Source: Crenobacter oryzisoli (GTDB lineage Bacteria; Pseudomonadota; Gammaproteobacteria; Burkholderiales; Chromobacteriaceae). From it: a DNA stretch of 42,366 bases. Both the position numbers and the translations under genes were made by a program. Position 1 is the stretch's first letter. Each line of letters starts with the position of its first letter. This document shows, piece by piece, positions 1-7,079 of the stretch. Location: NCBI RefSeq assembly GCF_030385785.1, contig NZ_JAUEDK010000010.1, positions 86,520 through 128,885 of the forward strand, written 5' to 3'. The notes beneath the pieces are model-generated. The model had not been told where the DNA came from. It ran no database searches and was given only the letters and a program-made list of their open reading frames with translations.

Positions 1-47
1 CCGGGTTGAGCGCTCAAACCGGGAACCCCCAAACGTCGGGCGCGGGG

Positions 48-78
48 CGCGGATTGGCCGATCCCCGGCCAATCCGCG
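48..78. repeat. Perfect 12-bp hairpin upstream of nmo
   Basis: CGCGGATTGGCC at 48-59 is the exact reverse complement of GGCCAATCCGCG at 67-78, leaving a 7-nt loop. No T-run follows, so it is not a classical intrinsic terminator on either strand. It may end transcription of a gene left of the window or insulate the promoter that begins at 84. Its left arm holds TTGGCCGAT, one base from the dispersed 9-mer TTGGCCGAA. Confidence 0.6.
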
Positions 79-83
79 CTAGC

Positions 84-125
84 TTGACGCGCGTCAACAT
101 TCGGCCGGAGCAGCCGTCCGACAAT
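84..125 (+). promoter_or_regulatory. FNR/CRP-family box with class II -10 for the NMO gene
   Basis: TTGACGCGCGTCAA (84-97) is a perfect 14-bp palindrome of the TTGAY-N4-RTCAA type bound by FNR/ANR/DNR-like regulators. GACAAT at 120-125 is a plausible -10 hexamer. The two centres are 32 bp apart, the spacing expected when an FNR-type activator sits at -41.5. This places the transcription start near 132, about 30 nt before the start codon at 164. The regulator itself is not in the window, so low-oxygen or nitric-oxide control is inferred. Confidence 0.55.
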
Positions 126-163
126 GGCGATCTTTTTAGGTTTAGCTACTTGAAAGCATCGCC

Positions 164-1339
164 ATGACCACCCCCACCGAATTCTCTCCCTTGCGCCTGA
201 AGGGGCGCGAGCTCTTGCCCATCGTGCAGGGCGGCATGGGCGTCGGCATCTCGGCCAAGAGCCTGGCCGGCGCCGTCGCCCGCGAGAATGCCGTCGGCAC
301 TATCGCCAGCGTCGACCTGCGCCACCTGCACGAGGACCTGGTCGCCCAGTCGCAAGGCGCCGACCTCGATGCGCTGAACCGTCTCAACCGCATCGCGCTC
401 GACCGCGAGGTGCGCGGCGCGCTCGTGCGTGCCGACGGCCACGGCTTGGTTGCGGTCAACGTGATGAAGGCGGTCGACGACCACCCGGCGCTGGTGCGCC
501 AGGCCTGCGAGTCGGGCGCGCACGCGATCGTGATGGGCGCCGGCCTGCCGCTCGACCTGCCGGAGATGGCGGCCGAGCACCCGGACGTGGCGCTGATCCC
601 CATCCTGTCCGAATCGCGCGGTATCGGCATCGTGCTCAAGCGCTGGATGAAGAAGAACCGTCTGCCCGATGCGATCGTGATCGAGCACCCGAACCACGCC
701 GGCGGCCATTTGGGTGCGGCGCGCATCGACGACCTGTCCGACGCCAAGTTCGACTTCAAGCGCGTGCTGGACGAGACCTTCGAGCTGTTCAAGGGGCTGG
801 GCCTGGAGCGCGAGAAGATCCCGCTGATCGTCGCCGGCGGCATGAGCCGCTTCGACAAGGTAAAGACCGCGCTGACCGAATGGGGTGCCTCAGCGGTGCA
901 GGTCGGCACCGCCTTTGCCGTCACCCGCGAGGGCGATGCGCACGCCAACTTCAAGCGCACGCTGGCCGAGGCGCGGCCCGAGGACATTGCCGAGTTCATG
1001 TCGGTGGCCGGCCTGCCGGCACGCGGCGTGCTGACGCCATGGCTGAAGAACTACCTGAAGCGCGAGGTCAAGCTGCAGGCCAACGCCAAGGCCGACCCGC
1101 GCCGCTGCACCCAGGGGCTGAACTGTCTATCGGTGTGCGGATTGCGCGATGGCCTGAGCAAGGTCGGGCAGTTCTGCATCGACCTGAAGCTGGCGGCGGC
1201 CTTCCGCGGCGAGGTCAGCAAGGGGCTGTTCTTCCGCGGCGCCGATCCGCTGCCGTTCGGCGAGACGATGCGCTCGGCGAGAGAGACCATTCACTATCTG
1301 CTGACCGGGGAGAAGCCGGGCGAGTTGGTCGCCGGCTAA
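164..1339 (+). CDS. Nitronate monooxygenase-family NAD(P)H-dependent flavin oxidoreductase
   Basis: 391-aa FMN-dependent TIM-barrel enzyme of the 2-nitropropane dioxygenase family (PF03060), cytosolic, whose members oxidise alkyl nitronates or act as NAD(P)H:flavin oxidoreductases. Visible family marks are the N-terminal QGGMGVGIS loop (about residues 23-31), the AGGHLGAA loop near 180-187 carrying the histidine that is catalytic in characterised members, and the phosphate-binding VAGGM and GTAF segments. The C-terminal tail has four close cysteines (C315, C321, C325, C338) in a CX5CX3CX12C arrangement, which is not part of the classical nitronate monooxygenase fold and could bind metal or an Fe-S cluster. 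No strong Shine-Dalgarno precedes the ATG. TGGCGAT (125-131) can pair with ATCGCCA (158-164) over the start codon. The gene stands alone behind an FNR-type promoter; the true substrate is unknown. Confidence 0.85.
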   Translation: MTTPTEFSPLRLKGRELLPIVQGGMGVGISAKSLAGAVARENAVGTIASVDLRHLHEDLVAQSQGADLDALNRLNRIALDREVRGALVRADGHGLVAVNVMKAVDDHPALVRQACESGAHAIVMGAGLPLDLPEMAAEHPDVALIPILSESRGIGIVLKRWMKKNRLPDAIVIEHPNHAGGHLGAARIDDLSDAKFDFKRVLDETFELFKGLGLEREKIPLIVAGGMSRFDKVKTALTEWGASAVQVGTAFAVTREGDAHANFKRTLAEARPEDIAEFMSVAGLPARGVLTPWLKNYLKREVKLQANAKADPRRCTQGLNCLSVCGLRDGLSKVGQFCIDLKLAAAFRGEVSKGLFFRGADPLPFGETMRSARETIHYLLTGEKPGELVAG

Positions 1340-1362
1340 GTCGGGTTCGGTAGGCCGGGAGG

Positions 1363-1371
1363 TTGGCCGAA
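1363..1371 (+). repeat. TTGGCCGAA dispersed 9-mer, intergenic copy 1
   Basis: Exact copy 24 nt after the NMO stop codon, preceded by GG. It forms an inverted pair with the copy at 1442-1450. See the finding on this motif. Confidence 0.6.
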
Positions 1372-1383
1372 TGAATAGGGATG

Positions 1384-1420
1384 ACGGGCGCGACGTGGTG
1401 ACGTAGCGCCCGTTTTGTTT
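1384..1420 (+). terminator. Rho-independent terminator of the NMO gene
   Basis: ACGGGCGC (1384-1391) pairs with GCGCCCGT (1406-1413), followed by TTTTGTTT. The loop contains ACGT on both sides and could extend the fold. It lies 45 nt after the stop codon. Confidence 0.8.
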
Positions 1421-1441
1421 GGGGGGATTGGTGTGGTGCCT

Positions 1442-1450
1442 TTCGGCCAA
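1442..1450 (-). repeat. TTGGCCGAA dispersed 9-mer, intergenic copy 2
   Basis: Exact copy read on the minus strand, with the longer context CCAACGTTGGCCGAAAGG. The copy at 3183-3191 shares the flank CCAACG. Confidence 0.6.
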
Positions 1451-1579
1451 CGTTGGAGGGGATTGTGGGACCCGGATGAGGGGGCGGGTGGTGGCCCGTC
1501 ATTAAGGTAGAATGCCAAAATCACATCAAAAATTCCTTCTCTATTTGTTCGGTATAAATAAACAGCATCCAGAACAACA

Positions 1580-2689
1580 ATGAATCCTAAACCAACCATT
1601 CAATCCATCCAGGCGCTGCGAGGTTTGGCGGCGCTCCTCGTTGTCGGGTTCCACTTCCGAAGTATCGCCGGCCCGGCGAACCAAGCCCTAGCCGACTTGC
1701 TGTTCAGCCAGGGGGCGATTGGAGTGCCCTTATTCTTCACCATCAGCGGCTTCATTGTCGTGTATATCACCGAGGATCACGCCCAGGGGCTGGCCGGCGG
1801 ACGCGACTTTCTGGTAAAGCGCGCCTGCCGTGTACTGCCGCTCTACTATCTGGTCACACTAGGGGGAGCGGGCTCCTCCTGGGACAGCCTGTATGAAACT
1901 GGCCGCTCGATGTTGTTCATTCCCCTCGGTGGCACAGGCGGGGGGCCTACCTACGGCTACGCTAGGCTGTTTGTCGGTTGGACGTTGAACTACGAAATTT
2001 TCTTCTACCTGCTGACGGGCCTATGTATCGTGGTTGCCGGTCGCTGGCGCTGGCAGGTCCTGTTGGCCTGCTTGGCGGCATTGGTGTTGGCGCCCGCGCT
2101 GTATTTTGGCTGGAACGGATTGAGCACGTCGGCAGGTTATCCGTTTGGGAACGTCTACTTGGCGATGATCACTAACCCGATCTTGCTGCAGTTCGCGCTG
2201 GGCGTTCTGATTGGGCTATGGCACCGTGCTGACCCGAAGCGAGGCATGGGCTACTGGGGGTGGGGCCTCGCCGTGGCGGGGCCGCTCTTTGTGTGGGATT
2301 ACGTCACGGGTCGCTACAATGGGCATGATCTGACTGGCTGGGGACTGATTTGTGCAGCGTTAGTGCTAACGCTGGTGATGTACGAACGGCAGAGAGCTGT
2401 CCGCTGGCCCCCTTTCCTCCTGTTCCTTGGTACGATTTCGTATTCGTTGTACCTGATGCACGAAAAAGTCTGGTTTTTCTGTGAGCGGTTGCTACCCCGT
2501 CTCGGAATCGCGAAGGATACCGGCGGATGGCCATTGTTGATCGCGGTGGCCATCGTGACGCTGCTGGTGTCAATGGTGACCCACAAATACATTGAACAGA
2601 AGCTGTTGGGGTGGATGCGAGCTAAGCTCTTTGGGGCATCGCGTGGAGGTTCCGAAAGACCGCGCCAACCTGCGCCAGCCGGTTTGTAA
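1580..2689 (+). CDS. Acyltransferase 3 family (OafA/YrhL-like) membrane protein
   Basis: 369-aa integral membrane protein with about ten hydrophobic helices, of the acyltransferase 3 family (PF01757) that transfers acetyl or other acyl groups to surface polysaccharides, lipids or peptidoglycan. The N-terminal signature IQALRGLAALLVVGFHF carries the conserved Arg14 and His25, which fit the family's R-X10-H motif. WTLNYEIFFYLL in the middle and SYSLYLMH near the C-terminus are also typical. There is no SGNH domain. The codon use is less GC-biased than the genes on both sides, and the upstream 80 nt are AT-rich, which suggests horizontal acquisition. No glycan-synthesis genes adjoin it, so the acceptor cannot be named. 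Confidence 0.85.
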   Translation: MNPKPTIQSIQALRGLAALLVVGFHFRSIAGPANQALADLLFSQGAIGVPLFFTISGFIVVYITEDHAQGLAGGRDFLVKRACRVLPLYYLVTLGGAGSSWDSLYETGRSMLFIPLGGTGGGPTYGYARLFVGWTLNYEIFFYLLTGLCIVVAGRWRWQVLLACLAALVLAPALYFGWNGLSTSAGYPFGNVYLAMITNPILLQFALGVLIGLWHRADPKRGMGYWGWGLAVAGPLFVWDYVTGRYNGHDLTGWGLICAALVLTLVMYERQRAVRWPPFLLFLGTISYSLYLMHEKVWFFCERLLPRLGIAKDTGGWPLLIAVAIVTLLVSMVTHKYIEQKLLGWMRAKLFGASRGGSERPRQPAPAGL

Positions 2690-2708
2690 CATGGTGGGAT
2701 GCACGGAC

Positions 2709-2738
2709 GGGGCTCTCGTGGAGGGCCCCATTTTTTTT
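2709..2738 (+). terminator. Rho-independent terminator of the acyltransferase gene
   Basis: GGGGCTCTC (2709-2717) pairs with GAGGGCCCC (2721-2729) with one G-T wobble and a 3-nt loop, followed by A and eight T residues. Confidence 0.88.
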
Positions 2739-2977
2739 AATAAAAACCTGTCAGTCAGATAGCGCTTCTTGAAAGAGGCGCCGTTGGCAGGTGTCTGACT
2801 GTGGATAAGCCGCAAGGTCGGCCGAAAGTATCCGATGCGTGATTTAGTGTAAGAAAGCCGGATTTGGCCAACATGATGAGTAGGCTCACGAACCTGCCCT
2901 CGTTTTCAACTTTCCAAATCCACTGTCGATGCAATCATCCTGCCCATCCCCCTTTGCGCTGCCGAGCGATCGTCAAG

Positions 2978-3140
2978 CGGCCAGGTTTTAAGCCGCCGCT
3001 TGTTCGAGCACCGCGACGTTAGCGCGGTGCGAGTTCGGCGGCGCCTGGCCGTTTGGCTGGCGCGAGGGAAGCCGAAGGCCGGCGCATCGGGGGTCGCCTT
3101 TCTTTGCTTCCTTTCTTTGGCGAAGCAAAGAAAGGAAGTC
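2978..3140. repeat. REP-like palindromic element with two hairpins
   Basis: Three nested or adjacent inverted repeats are visible: CGGCCAGG (2978-2985) with CCTGGCCG (3044-3051), GCACCGCG (3008-3015) with CGCGGTGC (3023-3030), and a perfect 13-bp stem CTTCCTTTCTTTG (3107-3119) with CAAAGAAAGGAAG (3126-3138) around a 6-nt loop. The GGTCGCCTTTCTTTG and CAAAGAAAGGAAGTCGCC stretch resembles a palindromic sequence scattered through many beta- and gammaproteobacterial genomes and often mis-annotated as small proteins. That resemblance is from memory, not from a search. Confidence 0.65.
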
Positions 3141-3182
3141 GCCAGTCGGGCGAGGCCGACAAGGCCGCTGTTCTCGCCAACG

Positions 3183-3191
3183 TTGGCCGAA
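3183..3191 (+). repeat. TTGGCCGAA dispersed 9-mer, intergenic copy 3
   Basis: Exact copy in the context CCAACGTTGGCCGAACG, just after the REP-like element. Confidence 0.6.
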
Positions 3192-3366
3192 CGACAAGAT
3201 GGGTTGCGGCGCCAGCGTCTCCACCCATCCTACGGGCTACCTATTGGCTACATCGCCAAGCCGCAGCCAGCCCCGTCCCCGCCCCATAACAATTCGTCGC
3301 GAAAACACACGTGCCCCGTGTTTTCCCCTCCTGACGCCGCTCCCCCGTTTTTGCTACCCTTGGGTC

Positions 3367-4722
3367 ATGACTGCCTATACCAGCTGCAACCCCGCCACCG
3401 GCGAGGTCGTCTTCACCCGTCCCGCCGAATCCGACACCCGTCTGGCCGAGCAGATCGCCGCGCTGAAGCAGGCGCAACGTGACTGGCGTGGCCTCTCCGT
3501 CGAACAGCGCATCCCGCCGCTGCTGAAGCTTGCCGACCTGCTTGAGGCCGAGCGCGAACGGCTCGCCGACCTGGTCACGCTCGAGGTCGGTCGACGCACC
3601 GCCGAATGCCTGGCCGAGATCGACAAGTCGGCGCAGTTGATCCGCTACTACGCGCAACTGGCGCCGGGCCTGTTGGCGTCGCAGCCGATTGCGACCGGCG
3701 CGAGCAAGAGTGGCGTCGCATTCGAGCCGCTGGGGCTCGTGCTGGCGGTGATGCCGTGGAACTATCCGATCTGGCAGGTGCTGCGTTTCGCGGTGCCGGC
3801 GCTGTTCGCCGGCAACGCCTGTCTCGTCAAGCCGGCGCCGTCGGTGCCGCAGGCGAGCGCCGCGCTGCTGGAGCTGGCGCATCGGGCGGGCCTCGCGGTG
3901 CTCGATATCGGCTGGCTCGATAACGAGCAGGTCGAGGAGGCGGTGCGGCTGTGCGACGCGGTGGCGTTCACCGGCTCGACCAGCACCGGCCGCCTGATCG
4001 CGGGCCTGGCCGGCAAGCATCTGAAGAAGACCGTGCTGGAGCTGGGTGGCAGCAACCCGTTCATCGTCCTGCGCGATGCCGACATCGCCGCGGCAGCGAA
4101 GGAAGCGTGCCACTCGCGTTTCCGCGACGCCGGCCAGAGCTGCAACGCCGCGAAGCGGCTGATCGTGGTGCCGGAGATCGCCGACGAGTTCGTCGCGGCC
4201 TTCCTCGCTGAGGCGGTGGCACTGCAGCCGGGCGACCCGCGCGACCCGGCGGCGACGTTGGCGCCGCTGACCCGCGCCGATTTGCGCGAGGCGCTGCACG
4301 CGCAGGTGCTCGACGCGCAGGCGAACGGCGCCGAGCTGCTGCTCGGCGGCCAGATGCCGAGCGGGCCGGGTTTCTTCTACCCGGCCACCGTGCTCGATCA
4401 CGTGAATCCGGCGTGCCGCGTTTACCACGAGGAGGTGTTTGGGCCGGTGGCGAGCATCCTGCGCGCCGATTCGGAGGCCGACGCGATCCGCCTCGCCAAC
4501 GATACGCCGTTCGGCCTGGGCGCGGCCATCTACACCGCCGATACCGAGCGCGGCTGGCAGCTGGCGCGCCAGATCGAGGCGGGCAGCGTGTTCCTGAACC
4601 GCCATACCAGTTCCGACCTGCGCCTGCCGTTCGGCGGCGTGAAGGCGTCCGGCTACGGCCGGGAGCTGTCCGAGTTCGGCCTGTACGAATTCGTCAATGT
4701 GAAGACCTACTGGCAGAAATAA
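3367..4722 (+). CDS. NAD(P)-dependent succinate-semialdehyde dehydrogenase (Sad/GabD-type)
   Basis: 451-aa cytosolic aldehyde dehydrogenase (PF00171) of the short succinate-semialdehyde dehydrogenase group, which oxidises succinate semialdehyde to succinate. The catalytic pair is Glu225 in LELGGSNPF and Cys259 in GQSCNAAKR. The cofactor segment PWNYPIWQ and the C-terminal PFGGVKASGYGREL are intact. An in-frame extension back to 3199 would read through the repeat region and resembles no dehydrogenase N-terminus, so the ATG at 3367 is chosen; the protein then begins with the family-typical YTSCNPATGEV. A small membrane protein follows 7 nt after the stop, so it probably heads an operon reaching 8464. 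Another aliphatic semialdehyde substrate is possible. Confidence 0.88.
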   Translation: MTAYTSCNPATGEVVFTRPAESDTRLAEQIAALKQAQRDWRGLSVEQRIPPLLKLADLLEAERERLADLVTLEVGRRTAECLAEIDKSAQLIRYYAQLAPGLLASQPIATGASKSGVAFEPLGLVLAVMPWNYPIWQVLRFAVPALFAGNACLVKPAPSVPQASAALLELAHRAGLAVLDIGWLDNEQVEEAVRLCDAVAFTGSTSTGRLIAGLAGKHLKKTVLELGGSNPFIVLRDADIAAAAKEACHSRFRDAGQSCNAAKRLIVVPEIADEFVAAFLAEAVALQPGDPRDPAATLAPLTRADLREALHAQVLDAQANGAELLLGGQMPSGPGFFYPATVLDHVNPACRVYHEEVFGPVASILRADSEADAIRLANDTPFGLGAAIYTADTERGWQLARQIEAGSVFLNRHTSSDLRLPFGGVKASGYGRELSEFGLYEFVNVKTYWQK

Positions 4723-4729
4723 TCCGCCG

Positions 4730-4933
4730 ATGCCCCGTTTCTGCCTGATCCTGCTGCTGGCGCTGGTCGCCGGCTACTACGGCGTCGTCGCGTTCGCGCC
4801 GTCGCTGCTTGCCGGTAGCCTATCCGGCTGGCCGGTGTCCATCGTCGTCGCGCTGGCGCTGTTCGCGCTTGGCTTCGCGATCACTGTGCTCTACGCCCGT
4901 GCGGCCGATGTTGGTCGAAAGGGGGCGAAATGA
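4730..4933 (+). CDS. Small two-helix membrane protein (DUF485/YjcH-like)
   Basis: 67 aa with two predicted transmembrane helices (about residues 3-28 and 36-56) and a short basic C-terminal tail. Genes for ActP-type symporters are usually preceded by a small DUF485 membrane protein of about 100 aa. This one is shorter, and assignment rests mainly on that context: it overlaps the symporter start by 4 nt (ATGA). It probably assists or regulates the symporter. The sequence alone is too short to assign firmly. Confidence 0.7.
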   Translation: MPRFCLILLLALVAGYYGVVAFAPSLLAGSLSGWPVSIVVALALFALGFAITVLYARAADVGRKGAK

Positions 4934-6429
4934 GCCCGGCGGCGATGCTGTCCATCCTGTTCGTGCTGCTCACCCTGGGGGTGACCCGCTGGGCGGCGCG
5001 CCGCCAGGGCGATGGTGCGATGGCGTTTTTTACGGCGGACGGGCGGCTGGCCGGTTGGCAGAACGGCCTGGCATTGGCCGGTGACTACCTGTCGGCGGCG
5101 GCTTTCCTCGGCGCGGCCGGCCTCTATTTCACTAGCGGTTACGACTCGGCGGTGTACGCGGTCGGCACCTTGTTCGGCTGGCCTCTATTGCTGATTCTGC
5201 TTGCCGGACGGCTGCGCGATGAGCGTGAGTACACGCTCGCCGGGGTGCTCGCGAAGCGCTTCGACACCAGGGCGGTGCGCGGCCTCGCCGCCGCCTCGTC
5301 GCTGACGGTGACGTTGTTCTACCTGATCGTGCAGATGGTCGGTGCCGGCAAGCTGGTGGCGTTGCTGTTCGGCCTGCCGTACGCGGCGGCAGTGAGCGTG
5401 GTCGGTGTGCTGATGGTGCTGTACGCAGCGGGCGGGGGCATGCTCGCGACCAGCTGGGTGCAGATGATCAAGGCGATGCTACTGTTCGGCTGCGGCGGCG
5501 CGCTGGCGGCCGGGGTGCTGGCCGTGCACGGCGGCAGTGTTGCCGCGCTGTTCGCCGACGCGGCGGCGCACTCGGGCCAGGCGATCTTCCTGCCGAGCCG
5601 TGCGCTGGCCGACCCGGTCGAGGTGCTGTCGCTTGGCGTTGGCCTGGTGCTCGGCCTGTTGGGCCTACCCCACGTGCTGATGCGTTTTGTCACCGTGCCA
5701 AACGCGCGTGCGGCGCACCGCTCGGTGCTCTGGGCGACCGGGCTGATCGCGCTGTTCTTCGCCATCAATATGGTGATCGGCTACGGTGCGGTCGCGCTGC
5801 TCCCCCCCCACGCGGAGCTGTTCGACGCGGCTGGCAAGCTCGTCGGCGGCAGCAATATGGCGGCGGTGCAGCTCGCGCGGGTGCTCGGCGGCGCAGTGCT
5901 GGGCGGCTTCGTCGCGGCGGTGGCGTTTGCGACGATCCTCGCGGTGGTCGCGGGGCTGGCGCTTGCTGGTGCCAGCGTGGTCAGCCACGACCTGTACGCC
6001 GGGCTGCTGCGCCGTGGCCGCGTCGATGCGGCCGCCGAACTGAAGCTGGCGCGCTGGGCGGTGATCGCGCTCGGCGCGTTGGCGGTGGCGCTGTCGCTGG
6101 CGTTCCAGGACCAGAACGTCGCGTTCCTGTTCGGCCTTGCGTTCGCGCTGGCCGCGTCGAGCAATTTTCCGCTGCTGCTGCTCAGCCTGTTCTGGCCTAA
6201 GCTGACGGCACGCGGCGTGATCGCCGGCGGCATTGCCGGCATTGCCGCGTCGGTCGGCCTGATCGTCGCCGGGCCGGCGGTGTGGGTGGCGGTGCTGGGC
6301 TTCAAGGCCCCGCTGTTCCCATACACCAATCCGGCACTATTCTCGGTGCCGCTGGCATTCGCCGCCGCCTGGCTGGGCTCGGTCACTGACCGTGCCGCTC
6401 GCCGGGCTGCCTTGTCTTCCTCATTGTGA
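4930..6429 (+). CDS. Sodium:solute symporter, ActP-like (acetate/monocarboxylate permease)
   Basis: 499-aa inner-membrane transporter of the SSS family (PF00474) with about thirteen hydrophobic helices. The first part, including FFTADGRLAGWQNGLALAGDYLSAAAFLG, matches the substrate- and sodium-binding start of ActP-type acetate permeases. It is about 50 aa shorter than E. coli ActP, mostly at the N-terminus and in loops. It is translationally coupled to the small membrane protein before it and to the glutathione S-transferase after it. Neighbouring semialdehyde and 2-hydroxyacid dehydrogenases suggest a short-chain carboxylate as substrate, but acetate itself is not proven. Confidence 0.85.
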   Translation: MSPAAMLSILFVLLTLGVTRWAARRQGDGAMAFFTADGRLAGWQNGLALAGDYLSAAAFLGAAGLYFTSGYDSAVYAVGTLFGWPLLLILLAGRLRDEREYTLAGVLAKRFDTRAVRGLAAASSLTVTLFYLIVQMVGAGKLVALLFGLPYAAAVSVVGVLMVLYAAGGGMLATSWVQMIKAMLLFGCGGALAAGVLAVHGGSVAALFADAAAHSGQAIFLPSRALADPVEVLSLGVGLVLGLLGLPHVLMRFVTVPNARAAHRSVLWATGLIALFFAINMVIGYGAVALLPPHAELFDAAGKLVGGSNMAAVQLARVLGGAVLGGFVAAVAFATILAVVAGLALAGASVVSHDLYAGLLRRGRVDAAAELKLARWAVIALGALAVALSLAFQDQNVAFLFGLAFALAASSNFPLLLLSLFWPKLTARGVIAGGIAGIAASVGLIVAGPAVWVAVLGFKAPLFPYTNPALFSVPLAFAAAWLGSVTDRAARRAALSSSL

Positions 6430-6440
6430 AAGTCCTGTCT

Positions 6441-7079
6441 ATGTCCCGTCTGCTGCTCTACGGCAACCGTCTTTCCGGCCACAGCTACAAGGTGCGCCTC
6501 GCGCTGATGCTCGGCGACCTGTCGCACGACTACGAACACGTCGACCTGGCCGTGGCGCGCGACGCCCGCCTGGACGCCTTCCGTGCCGCCAGCCGTTGGG
6601 GTGAGGTACCAGTGCTGCTGGTCGACGGTGTGCCGCTGGTGCAGTCGAACGCCATCCTGCAATGGCTGGCCGAGAGCGAGGGCGTGCTCGCCGCAGCGCC
6701 CGGCGAGCGCCAGACGGTGCGCGAGTGGCTCAGCTGGGAGGCCAACCGCATCGGCATCTCGCTGCCCAACCTGCGCTATATCCGCCTGTTCGGCGGCGCG
6801 AACGAATCGGTGTGCGACTGGCTGGCCGCAAGGCTGCGTGACGATCTGAGCGTGCTCGATGCGACGCTCGCCGGGCGCGCGTGGCTGGTCGGCCAGCATC
6901 CGACCATCGCCGACGTGGCCTGCGCCGCCTATCTGTGGTGGCTGCCCGACGCCGGTCTGAACCTGCAACGTTGGCCGAACGTCGCCGCCTGGCTCGCGCG
7001 CATCGAGGCGCTGCCGGGCTGGGCGCATCCGGATACGCTGATGGCGCCTGACCTGGCCGACGAGGAAGAGGACGAATAA
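6441..7079 (+). CDS. Glutathione S-transferase family protein
   Basis: 212-aa cytosolic protein with an N-terminal thioredoxin-like domain (YGNRLSGHSYKVRLAL near residues 6-21; cis-Pro region GEVPVLLVDG; QSNAILQWLAES) and an all-helical C-terminal domain with the family motif TIADVACAAYLWW. The C-terminal tail is strongly acidic (DLADEEEDE). The ATG at 6441 gives the usual start; a GTG at 6426, inside the end of the symporter gene, would add five residues. It overlaps the next gene by one base (TAATG). A TTGGCCGAA copy lies inside it at 6971-6979. Role is probably detoxification or an isomerisation in the catabolic operon. Confidence 0.85.
   Translation: MSRLLLYGNRLSGHSYKVRLALMLGDLSHDYEHVDLAVARDARLDAFRAASRWGEVPVLLVDGVPLVQSNAILQWLAESEGVLAAAPGERQTVREWLSWEANRIGISLPNLRYIRLFGGANESVCDWLAARLRDDLSVLDATLAGRAWLVGQHPTIADVACAAYLWWLPDAGLNLQRWPNVAAWLARIEALPGWAHPDTLMAPDLADEEEDE

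Larger units (their letters stand above)
2690..3366. other. 677-nt gene-free stretch with terminator, REP-like element and 9-mer copy
   Basis: Apart from the terminator at 2709-2738, the stretch holds a palindromic element (2978-3140) and a TTGGCCGAA copy (3183-3191). The open frames here have no family resemblance other than frames generated by the repeat. The part 2740-2975 shows nothing recognisable. No convincing promoter for the dehydrogenase at 3367 was found. Confidence 0.6.

Noticed and set aside
1363-1450. Inverted TTGGCCGAA pair as a terminator, as seen for uptake sequences in Neisseria
   Set aside because: The copies are 70 nt apart and a normal terminator lies between them.
3000-3482. 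Open frame of 160 codons over the REP-like element
   Set aside because: Its amino-acid sequence is produced by the palindromic repeat and it runs into the dehydrogenase start; no ribosome site.
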